Origin: Euonymus europaeus
Lineage: Eukaryota > Streptophyta > Magnoliopsida > Celastrales > Celastraceae
Length of the DNA stretch: 64,000 bases
Assembly (NCBI GenBank): GCA_963580455.1
Contig: OY756957.1
Span: 28,426,501-28,490,500, forward strand
Direction: 5' to 3'
Shown: positions 12,520-22,399 of the stretch, one piece after another
Numbering within the stretch: the first letter of the stretch is position 1
How the letters are laid out: the number at the start of each line of letters is the position of its first letter
Notes under the pieces: generated by a model
Database searches by the model: none
Told to the model about the DNA's origin: nothing
What the model saw: only the letters and a program-made list of their open reading frames with translations
Translations under genes and position numbers: made by a program

Positions 12520-15500
12520 TTAGGGCTTTGAATTTGTCCTCACAAAGCTAAGATGGGCCAAGTAGTTGCTCTCAGCAAAATCATGAAGTGTACGACGACG
12601 AGTCCTTGCCGCTTCATTCTCAGGTTTCCTAAACTCTTCTTTTGAGAGTCTCCTACACTCATTGGCATCCTGAAGTAATATAAAAAGGTTAAACCAAGCT
12701 CTAGTTGAGTGAAAGGTAGGGCACCTCCAGAAGGAAAGAAAAATAGCTAGGGCAAGCAAACTCCAGAAAAAGTGCAGTGAACAAGAAGAAGATTGCCTGA
12801 AAATTAGCAAAAAATTTGGGCCATATCAAAGTACCTGTAAAAATTGCACCATTTGCTCTTCAATAGTACCACACATTGCTAAAGTTTCTACATGAATAGG
12901 ACGTGTAGCTCCCATCCGATGAGCCCGACTAATCACTTGCTCCTCCATGCTGACAACATTTTACACATGTGACAAGTTAAATGACAATCGAAAAGGATGA
13001 AAAATCAATTCTTACCTTCGACAGAACAGTCAAGATAGCATATACAACTTCATGAAGTTCGTGCAGAGGAAAAAATTCATTTCATAACATTATCAATTTC
13101 ATCTTTAGATCAATATACCTTCTGTCCCAGATTGGCTCCATTAGAAATACGTGCGTCACAAAGCTCAAATCAAGACCCAGCGCAGCACTTCCATCCATCA
13201 AAAGTGCCATACAACTCTCGTCATGCTGGAATGCTGCCAGTGACTTTATCTAAAAGAATGGGAGAAAGGTAACTTAGCTATCAAACCAATTTCCAGGGAG
13301 TAAAAATGAGAGGAGGCAAGAAAGAGAGAAAAAAATAAAGAAAACCAGTACCTTGTTCCAAGAATGCATTGGGCTGTACATTCCTGCAAATCTGATACCT
13401 GCCGCTGTCAACTGGCACATTATAAGCAAAGTGGGAGTTAGTCTTCTGTCAGTTAACCGACCAAATTCAGACATAGCAAGCAAAGTAAGCAACAAATAAG
13501 ATCTACCTGCTTCTCAATCACATGTATATGCTCCAGAAATTGAGAGAATACTAAAACTTTCGCTGGAAGTCGCTTGTATGAGTCAATGTGCAGTCCGGAA
13601 TATTCTTGCTGTAACAGTGCATTTGCATTGTTCGGCTCAGGAAGAGTATTTAGCTCGTCAATGTGACTGGTACGCTTATCCTCATTGATAGAGAAATCCA
13701 TCTCTCTATTAGCCTCCTGCAGTGCTTTCACTTTTTCGACTAGGTATGTAACTTTGCTGCTGGATGTTGATTGCCAATCAGGATTCCAGTCATCCTGTAT
13801 AAATAGCACAGAAATATGAAAAATTAAATTTCCCAAAATAAATAGATATCAAAATGTAGAAATGAACATATTGACCAAGGGAAAATCTTGCCTGTTTATA
13901 TGAAGGCTGCAACTCAATAAGATCTTTGGGGACAGGCCACTTTGGGTTAGGATTCTCAGGACGACTCAATGTTTCAGGACTCTGCATCTCATATAGAAAT
14001 CCACAGCCAGGCAAAGTACATTTTTCACTGTCCAAAGCAACACAGTCAAGGCACAAAAGATGCCTGCATGGAGTAATGATGGGCAAGCGGCAACCTTCTT
14101 TGCACCTAGAGAGAAGAAAGAGAGGAAAAAAAGGAAAATGTGTAATCTGCCAATTATAGTTCATTTGTTCCAAATACAAAGCCATACAAAAAGAGCAGAA
14201 TATTACCTGGCACATTCACCACCATAGAGGAGGAAATACTTTATTAATGCATACTCTTCTGACAGAGGGTCCAGCCCATTTTCAACTAACACATCCATTG
14301 TCTCTTGAATATCTTCACCAGCATCTGTTACTTTAACATGGCCAGCCACACAGCAAGATTTCCTAACATTCCGTATAGTTGCACTTCGAAACTTCCACTG
14401 CTTTGGGTTCAATAAACTTTCAACATGAGAAGGATCATTCCAATCAGCCATGAGTATATTGCGCTGCACTGTCTCTACCAATTCATTGTAACTTCTTGCA
14501 TGCTCCTTGGTAAAATTGAGAAATGTCACCTTCTTGATGCATGGAGGAATTGTTCGCAAATCTGTCTTCCTTGAACTAATCATGCACCTACGAAGCAACT
14601 GCAATAGACGCGACCGACCCTCCTCCCTCTCCAACTCAAATGGTTTAAGAATGCCAGCTTCCCATGACTTCTGATCGTCTCCATAAACCTCCTCATGCAA
14701 GAACTTAAGCAATGGCTGAAGATGTGAAAGCTGACTATTGGGCACGCTAGGTGTTGGGGTTCCAGTCAACAACCAGCGATTGGAAGCTGTCAATGAAATA
14801 GCCAATTGCAATTTGTTTGTCAAGTTCAGACTTGAGCCAAGGGTGTGCCCTTCATCTAACATGACCCTAAGCCAATGTACTTGCGTCAACGGACTTTGCT
14901 TATGGGCACCCCACTCTGCACTTAAACGGCTAAAGGTAGTTATAACAATATCATAATTCCAGGCGAGACTGTGAGCAGAAGGCTTTTTATGATCAGTCCA
15001 GACACAGAGACGCAACTGACCAGGTCTGACATGTCTTTGGATTTGCGATTTCCAATGATCCACTAAATTAGATGGAACAACAATAAGAGTTGCTCTAGAT
15101 ATATACAATCTTACGGAATCTAATGGTTCACAGAGAGCAATCCTGAGGGCCGAAACATCAAAAACCAAATTGTCAATTCCTCGTGGGTAGTACCACCTGC
15201 TAACACCCTTTTCTACTCTCTTTATAAGGCCAAAAGCCTGAAATAAGTTATGGAAACCTTGGATGTATTTGAGACAAGTACCCAAGATCGGACTTTCCAA
15301 ACCAATTGTTTCCATTCGTGAGAATTTTTCTTCAGTAAGGTTAGCCAGCCACCTTAATGCTTTCTTAGTAGTAGAATTCATCATTGTGTAATGTTCCTTA
15401 AGAACACTAATAAAAAATGATATATTTTGCTCTATTCCACCAGAAGTTCCTCTGGTATAAAATCCCAGAAGCCAAGTTATTAACTCTTGCCTATCCCAAG

Positions 15501-17574
15501 CTTCTTCTGGATCACCACAACTCTGATGTATGGGGTCATTATTCATGCTACAAAACCATGCTTGAGTAGAATCAACAACACTTCTAAGTTTTCTCCATTT
15601 GCGACAGTAATCACACTGAACCCAATTTTCATTATATACAAAACTGCCTGCCGTAGCCTTCCCGGCGCTCTTGTGACTGCGTGACACTGCACATAACTTA
15701 CCAAGCTGCTGTCCTGAGACATGTATAGATCTGTTAGACCTGCGCTTTCGCTTGATTGACTTTTCTCCGACCTTCTCTTCACGAAAAAATGAATGATAAA
15801 GATTTCTCTTGATGCAACTCAAGCTACTCAAGGAATTATCTACGTTCAACTTTAACTCAGATTGTGGTGCCAATGGTGATTTCATTTTATTAATAGCACA
15901 AGAGTCATTAAACCCTTCAATTTGCTCCCCCAGATCTATTAACCTTGCTCTTTTTGGGGAGGAGTTTAGATCATCCATACGAGTAAATTCATCTAAATAT
16001 AGCTTTCCCCTACGAGTATTCTGGCTTACAAGTCTTTTCCTCAAAGAAGAGTTGTTACATGAGAAGCTGTTGCCACTAAGTTCATAATAGCCACATCTGT
16101 GATCACCATTATGTGTACACCAGATTACTTGAACCCCCTTAGGTGGGTCAGCCATCGTTCCCTGAGTCTTCAGAATAAGCGAAAGAGCAGTAATTGTCTT
16201 ACCTAAGCCAGGTTCATCACAGAACATTCCTCCACGAAAGTCAGTAATTGTGGGAGCTGCACCAGTAACAATGTCACCAGAAACAGTATTTACATAGAAA
16301 GTGAACCCATCTTCAGTGGAGAAACCCAAGAACAGAGGATGCTGCAATACTTCAGCATTCTGTTCCCGCTGTAACATCCATTCAATAGCTGCCTGCTGAT
16401 GAGGATAAAGTTTAAGTTTCATGCATGGCATAATAGAGGCAGCCAGCAACCGCATGTAGCGACAAGTTCCTGCAACTCGGATAAGATCCAGGGGACGAAG
16501 CAAACTCAAAATATTACTTAAAATATCATCAGCTATATCCCAGATGCCAGATCCACAATAATCATCAGCAGGTATTAATCTACCAGAATCAGGCTTTTCC
16601 TTGTTTCCAACACTTGGCAAGCTTTTAAAAATTTCATTAAGTTCAAAGAGGCCTTTCTTTGTAGAATCTTGGGCACCACAATGCAACTTGCATTCCAGAA
16701 CGTGACAATCGGAGACGTTCCAAATACTCTTACGACCCTCATGTACCTCTCTTAAATACTCTCCTCCACCAAGCCACATACTTCTTTCTTTCCAGTCACA
16801 TCTGCATACATCAACAATGTTAGAAATGTATAGAACTCAAAGAAATTTTGAAAAGAATGACAAAAAGTTTGAATCTGCCATTAAAAAGCCAGAAGTTTAG
16901 CACATCCACAGGTAAAAAAACTCAAGAACATTCTTCACCGAGTCAGTCACTTCAGGAATAATAGAGTGCCCGCTTGTTAGAGTAGCAGTTACACTAATCT
17001 CGAAGAAAGTCGAAAACGAAGAGTACCTTTAATCAGTAGATATAACCACTTACCTTAAATGCCTAAAGAAGGCGCCGGCAATGGACCTAGACCTCGGGAA
17101 CTGCCAACCAGACCACAAACTGATTGGAAGATAAACATCTACCAGCACCACCGCTCTGGCATCAACGTTATCATCCCGGACATAAACCTCCAGAATTCGC
17201 GCCACTATCTTCAAACACTTGTGCATCGCCAACGCCTGCAGCTGGTTCACCACACTAAAGCTTCCATGAAGGAGTCCTATCTCCCTTACCCCCTTCCTCG
17301 AACTCCCCCTCCCACCTTTCCCTTTTCTGGATTTCGCAGGCAAGCTCTCCGTATTCTCCTGCTCCGGCAAAACCAAGCCATTTGCAACCGGCCTTGCTTT
17401 AGATTTAGGTTCAATTGGGGATAAAACGACATCACCCTCTGATCTAAACCCAATTTCGCTTCCATCGCTGAAAAGTTCACAGTTAGTTCCCAAAGGTAGG
17501 TGAAGGTCGGTCAATGTTGGCGCGTTCACTCTGAGAACCACACAGAGGTAGCCACAGAGTTTGTGATCCTCCAT
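12520..17574 (-). CDS. F-box, CW-type zinc finger, SNF2 ATPase and RING protein (At3g54460 type)
   Basis: Eight exons on the minus strand: 17574-17054, 16801-14207, 14105-13892, 13794-13507, 13411-13352, 13249-13119, 12949-12835 and 12669-12520. They give 1357 residues, close to the Arabidopsis homologue. Order: an F-box (about 260-300, IWDIADDILSNILSLL), the SNF2 nucleotide-binding motif DEPGLGKT (about 370), a CW zinc finger (about 566-610, WVQCDYCRKWRKL), SNF2 box LDEGH (about 822-826), a RING finger (about 1035-1075, TPCRHLLCLDC), and the helicase C-terminal half with motif VI QVISRAHRMG. CW fingers read methylated histone H3K4 and F-boxes join SCF ubiquitin ligases, so a chromatin-linked remodeller/ubiquitin role is inferred. 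The start MEDHKLCGYLCVVL is chosen on family likeness; the frame is open for 41 codons further upstream. Intron 3 has a GC donor. Its promoter side abuts the Mutator-like element. Confidence 0.93.
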
Positions 17575-17720
17575 TGGATCATAGATCGTCCACAAATTAC
17601 AGACGTCTCGTTGTGGAGAGAATTGAATTGATAAATTTTTTAGGGATTTCTGTCGAGATGCATAAAATCGTAACGATATTCCCGATACGAGAGACAAAAG
17701 GACAGCGTTTTAAATTTGTA
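17575..17720 (-). promoter_or_regulatory. Upstream region of the F-box/SNF2 gene (left half of a split divergent promoter)
   Basis: Only 146 bp separate the F-box/SNF2 start codon from the 9 bp target duplication of the Mutator-like element. The interval should hold the 5' UTR and perhaps core promoter; no clear TATA box can be assigned. The matching right half is 22227-22399, in front of the ROMO1-like gene. Confidence 0.5.
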
Positions 17721-17729
17721 ATGTTTTAT

Positions 17730-18410
17730 GGGTTTTTTGGAAAAATGACCCCCTTTTACATAATTTTTGGAGATCTAACCCGACGTCCCATTAAATGTAA
17801 ATTTTAACCCTTTTGTCAAAGGAAAAGACACTGCAGCCCCTTGCACGTCTTTTGATGCATTTTTCTTTTTAAAAAGCTGAATACTCCATGAAAACAAGCT
17901 CACTCTTTCTCTCTCTTCTTTCCCACTCCTCCATGGTTCGTATTCCTCAAAGTTTTCAGATTATTCAACATTCGTGCAATCTAAACTTTATAATATGTTA
18001 CAAAGACGCTGCCCAGAACTGGAATGATGCTAAAATCGACTACGCAAGCTCCGTCTTCGAATTCGCGAACATAGAAATGTTAAACGTTCTTATTAAGTGT
18101 CCAGTATTTCGTCTCAGCTTTTACCTGTATTTTAAATTGAAAAGGAAAATCACTAAACTAAGGTTAGTTTTGTGCATTTGGTTTTCACAACTGCCATATT
18201 TTTGCGTAACTATACAAAAAAAGTATTTCGTTGATAAATGTATATATTTTTAGTTGAGAATAGTTTTGTTTTTGTTTATAGCATGCTAATTTTTCGTTGA
18301 TATTTGATTTATTTTTTGTTTAGCTCATGAAATTTATAGGGTTGATAAATGTTGTAATATTTGTTTGAAATTGTTGAGTTTGTTTGAGAAATTTTACATG
18401 CAGGTTTGAG
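17730..18410 (+). repeat. MULE left terminal inverted repeat
   Basis: It pairs with 21533-22217 in reverse complement, with differences scattered singly. Both copies contain the same open stretch starting CTCCTCCATGGTTCGTATTCC and the same splice-donor-like AAG/GTTAGT. In many MULEs the transposase promoter and first exon lie in or next to the repeat; that reading is inference here. Confidence 0.9.
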
Positions 18411-18411
18411 A

Positions 18412-18790
18412 AATTTTCCTCCATGACTCGTACCTCTCAAGCTTTGAAGTGAAGTAGATCTCTCACATTATTCAGCATTTGGTCATAGACGTCTCCCAGA
18501 AACGATCTTAAACTCCGGAACAAGGACCGTATGCAAGCTCCGTGTGCTAGTGGACGAACATACCCGTGCTCAATGTCATTTCTAAGTGTTCAGCACTCCA
18601 ACCTTTCTTGGACCGAAGCTCCAAAACTTCATGTGTCGTTGTACATCTTGTCCTCAATTTTTGTTTGCCTTCTAATTTTCTTTTGAGGAGGAATATCACC
18701 AAACTAAGGTTAGTCTGATGCATTTGGGTTTGAGAACTGCCATATATTACAACCGAACGATACAAAGTCAAATATTTATTTGATAAATAC
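18412..18790 (+). repeat. Diverged direct copy of terminal-repeat sequence inside the MULE
   Basis: This segment repeats, in the same orientation, landmarks of the left inverted repeat: a CCATGACTCGTACCTCTCAA start, GCAAGCTCCGT, AAGTGTTCAGCA, the AAACTAAGGTTAGT donor-like site, GCATTTGGGTTT and ACTGCCATAT. It is much more diverged than the two terminal copies are from each other, so it is older or under less conversion. Confidence 0.6.
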
Positions 18791-19067
18791 ATGTATTGTT
18801 CATCCAGAAGTAGTTTCATTCAGACAATTTTTTCGTTGACAAGTAGTTTTATTCTCGTTGATATGAGTTAATGTTTTCGTTGAGAAATATGTTTAAGCTC
18901 GTTTATCTGGGTTGACTTTTTTCGTTGATAAATAGTTTTATTTTCGTTTATATGGGTTAGTTTTTTCGTTGAGAAATAGGTTTAAACTCGTTTATCTTGG
19001 TCAAGTTTTTTCGTTGAGAAATATGTTCAAAGTGCATTAATCGATAAAAATTCTTTTTGTTGTTAAA

Positions 19068-19546
19068 TGCAAAGTAGATGAGTGCAAGTGGTGGCTTCGA
19101 GCAACCAGAGTTAAGGACACCTCTTTTTTCATGATCAAGGTATTTCGGGATAGCCATTTGTCTTCATCGTGTTTTGATATAATAATGCTCGACAAGCGAC
19201 AGGATGGGTTGTGGGAGAATGCATCAAATCTAAATACGAGGGAGTTAGCTATATTTATAGGCCAAAGGACATTGTTTTCATTTCGGATAGAAATGCTAGT
19301 ATTGGCAAAGGAATTCGAAGAGTGTTTCCCGATGTCAAACATGGTATTTGCATGTATCACCTTGGTCAGAATTTGAAGGCAAGAAAATTTAGTGACTCTG
19401 TCATCCCTGTATTCTACAAGGCAGCCAAGACGTACAATCAGATGGAATTGAAGGACTATTATGATAAAGTCTCTGAAGAAAGAAGGGATAGATATGCAAT
19501 TTTTAGATCATTATTTGATATTTTCTCGTTGACAAACTCTCGTTGA
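19068..19546 (+). pseudogene. MuDR-type transposase remnant, internally deleted and frameshifted
   Basis: From 19083 one frame reads CKWWLRATRVKDTSFFMIKV, matching the start of the MULE DNA-binding domain. After a frameshift near 19190, the frame reading RQATGWVVGECIKSKYEG continues it. This then runs straight into VFISDRNASIGKGIRRVFPD and GICMYHLGQNLK, which in intact MULE transposases belong to the catalytic core (the Asp of SDR and the CxxHL motif) and lie well downstream. The region between, including the first catalytic Asp, is deleted. The frame ends at a stop in the tandem array. No intact transposase is present in the window. Confidence 0.8.
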
Positions 19547-20700
19547 TAATACTTATCGTTGATATATGGTCAATTTTTCGTTGATTATTTCATAATTATG
19601 ATTGATATCCGAGTTACATGCCGGATCTAGTTGACAAACTTTCGTTGATAATACTTATCGTTGATATATGGGTCATTTTTTTGTTGATTATTTTATAATT
19701 ATGGTTGATATCCGATTCACATGTCAGACATTTCTGAAATAATCAAGTCTTCTCGTTGATAATATTTATCGTTGATATATAAGTAAATTTTTCGATGATT
19801 ATTTCTTAATTATGGTGAATAACCGAGTCACATGCCAGACATGTCTGAAATAACCAAGTCTTCTCGTTGATAAACTCCCGTTGATAATACTTATCGTTGA
19901 TATATGGATCACTTTTTCGTTGATTATTTCATAATTATGGTTGATATCCGATTCACATGCCAGACATGTCTGAAATAACCAAGTCTTCTCGTTGATAATA
20001 TTTATCGTTGATATATGAGTCAATTGTTCGTTGATTATTTCTTAATTATGGTTGATATCCGAGTCACATGCCAGACATGTCTGAAATAACCAAGTCTTCT
20101 CATTGATAAACTCCCGTTGATAATACTTATTGTTGATATATGAATCACTTTTTCGTTGATTATTTCATAATTATAGTTGATATCCGATTCACATGACAGA
20201 CATGTCTGAAATAACCAAGTCTTCTCGTTGATAAACTCTCGTTGATAATATTTATCGTTGATATATAAGTAAATTTTTCGATGATTATTTCTTAATTATG
20301 GTGGATAACCGAGTCACATGCCAAACATGTCTGAAATAACCAAGTCTTCTCGTTGATAAACTCCCGTTGATAATACTTATCGTTGATATATGGATCACTT
20401 TTTCGTTGATTATTTCATAATTATGGTTGATATCTGATTCACATGCCAGACATGTCTGAAATAACCAAGTCTTCTCGTTGATAATATTTATCGTTGATAT
20501 ATGAGTCAATTGTTCGTTGATTATTTCTTAATTATGGTTGATATCTGAGTCACATGCCAGGCATGTCTGAAATAACATAGTCTTCTCGTCGACAAATTCC
20601 CGTTGATAATGTTTATTGTTGATATATGGATCACTTTTTCGTTGATTATTTCTTAAGTATGGTTGAGATCCGAATCTTATAACTGATATAACTAAGTTTT
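19527..20700 (+). repeat. Tandem array of about ten 102-125 bp units with a 486 bp higher-order period
   Basis: Each unit carries TTATCGTTGATATATG, TTCGTTGATTATTTC, ATTATGGTTGATATCCGA, CACATGCCAGACATGTCTGA and AACCAAGTCTTCTCGTTGAT. Successive copies of TCGTTGATATAT start near 19557, 19659, 19770, 19895, 20006, 20131, 20256, 20381, 20492 and 20617. The later spacings are 125, 111, 125 and 125, and this set of four recurs exactly after 486 bp. The 14 bp difference between long and short units is the presence or absence of a GATAAACTCCCGTT-like insert. Confidence 0.9.
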
Positions 20701-20773
20701 CTTCTACTGTTATGTTGTTATAATAAATTAGGACGTACAAAGAAAGTGGTTATAAACCTAAAAATAATGCATT

Positions 20774-20905
20774 AATTAACGAAAAGTTACAAACTGTCAG
20801 GCAACAATTAATGTTATGTTTTCTGTTACAAAATCAATAACAAATTAAGAGTAGTCCTTCACATTTGCGTGTAGCATCCATTGAAATCATTCGTTATCAT
20901 TTATA
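20774..20905 (+). repeat. Direct repeat, copy 1, in the right half of the MULE
   Basis: Resembles 21387-21516: both run from AACGAAAAGTT through ACAAAATCAA and AACAAATTAAGA to AGCATCCATTG and CATTATCAT-like sequence, with many point differences. The copies are about 610 bp apart. Confidence 0.65.
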
Positions 20906-21386
20906 TCTACAAGAGAGGGAAAAAAAACACAAGCAACAAACTTTTCTCAACTTAACAACCAATCCTAAGCCCTAATATATATATATATATATTAACCACT
21001 TCAAGAACTCTAAGATTTTGTAAACGATATGTAACACAAATCCCATTATTCAAAAATTCATGGAGGCGAAGGCAATAACAACGAAAATTAAGGTAAAATA
21101 AACTAGAAGCAACCTTAACAAGAAAAATGAAGAATATAAAATTAACCTTGGTCTCTTATGTTGGTTATGAAGAAAATAAAACTGTGAAAATCGCACCATA
21201 AATCGTCCAAGGAAGAAGAAGATGAATCAAAAGTGAGAATGCCAAAGCTTGATGAAACAAAAGCACTAACTGAAATATATGCATCTCATAAACCAAAAAA
21301 TAATACAGTTATCAACGAAAAGTATGAGTTATAAACCTAAATATAATACTTTTATAAACCTAAAAAAATACAGTAATCAACGAAAA

Positions 21387-21516
21387 GTTAATCAACGAAA
21401 AGTTCCAAACTTTCAAGCTGCAAGTAGTATTCTATTTTCTACCACAAAATCAACAACAAATTAAGAATAGTCATTCACGTTTGCAATAAGCATCCATTGG
21501 AACCATTCATTATCAT
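21387..21516 (+). repeat. Direct repeat, copy 2, in the right half of the MULE
   Basis: Partner of 20774-20905. It lies just inside the right inverted repeat, so the duplication is subterminal. Confidence 0.65.
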
Positions 21517-21532
21517 ATATATATAAAGAAAA

Positions 21533-22217
21533 AAATTTCAAACCTGCATGTAAAATTTATCAACCAAACTCAGCAATTTCAAACAAATATTACAACATTT
21601 ATCAACCCTACAAATTTCATGAGTTAAACAAAAAATGAATCAAATATCAACGAAAAATTAGCATGATATAAACGAAAACAAAACTATTCTCAACTAAAAA
21701 TATATACATTTATCAACGAAATACTTTTTTTGTATAGTTACGTAAAAATATGACAGTTGTGAAAACCAAATGCACAAAACTAACATTAGTTTAGTGATTT
21801 TCCTTCTCGATTTAAAATACAGGTAAAATCTGAGACGAAATACTGGACACTTAGCAAGAACGTTGAGCATTTCTATGTTCATGAATTCGAAGACGGAGCT
21901 TGCGTAGTCGATTTCAGCATCGTTTCAGTTCTGAATGGCGTCTTTGTAACATATTATGAAGTTTAGATTGCACGAATGATGAATAATCTGAAAAACTTGA
22001 GGAATACGAACCATGGAGGAGTGGGAAAGAAGAGAGAGAAAGAGAGAGCTTGTTTTCATGGAGTATTCAGCTTTTTAGAAAAGAAAATGTATCAAAAGAC
22101 GTGCGAGGGGCTGCAGTGTCTTTTCCTTTGACAAAAGGGTTAAAATTTACATTTAATGGGACGTGGGGTTAGATCTCCAAAAATTATGTAAAAGTGGGTC
22201 ATTTTTCCAAAAAACCC
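21533..22217 (-). repeat. MULE right terminal inverted repeat
   Basis: Reverse complement of 17730-18410. It keeps the outer GGGTTTTTTGG terminus, and the inner end near GCAGGTTTGA matches the left copy. The inner limit is placed by eye, within about 20 bp. Confidence 0.9.
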
Positions 22218-22226
22218 ATGTTTTAT

Positions 22227-22399
22227 TGTATTTTTTTTTTGTTGGGTCTGAAAATTTAAAAAATATTATGAAAATTTAAAATATTTAAAAGAAAAGAGAA
22301 GAAAAACATATTTGGTGAAGCGGTCGTGCTTGCAGACTCGAAAGCTGTACAGGGTGTACGCCGCATAGAGGAGTTTGAGACTAAACGGAGAGGATCGAC
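22227..22399 (+). promoter_or_regulatory. Upstream region of the ROMO1-like gene (right half of a split divergent promoter)
   Basis: 173 bp lie between the right target duplication of the MULE and the ROMO1-like start codon. The first part is A/T-only rich (AAAATTTAAAATATTTAAAA near 22270-22290), followed by a mixed 5' leader. Together with 17575-17720 it would have formed a divergent promoter of about 330 bp before the insertion. Confidence 0.5.

Larger units (their letters stand above)
17721..22226. mobile_element. Mutator-like element (MULE) with long terminal inverted repeats and 9 bp target duplication
   Basis: The element proper is 17730-22217 (4488 bp). It is flanked by the perfect 9 bp direct repeat ATGTTTTAT at 17721-17729 and 22218-22226, the length typical of Mutator insertions. 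Both ends start GGGTTTTTTGGAAAAATGAC when read inwards, and the inverted repeats run about 680 bp each at roughly 90 percent identity. Between them are a damaged MULE transposase fragment, a 102-125 bp tandem array, and a pair of direct repeats. With a deleted, frameshifted transposase it cannot be autonomous. It lies between the divergent F-box/SNF2 and ROMO1-like genes. Confidence 0.93.

Noticed and set aside
17575..17697. Longer N-terminus for the F-box/SNF2 protein starting upstream at 17697
   Set aside because: The extra 41 residues have no resemblance to homologues, and the MEDHKLCG start matches the family. The upstream frame would take up almost all of the short promoter.
19527..20700. 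Regularly spaced repeats resembling a CRISPR array
   Set aside because: The units are tandem and contiguous with no unique spacers. The genome is a plant and the array lies inside a MULE.
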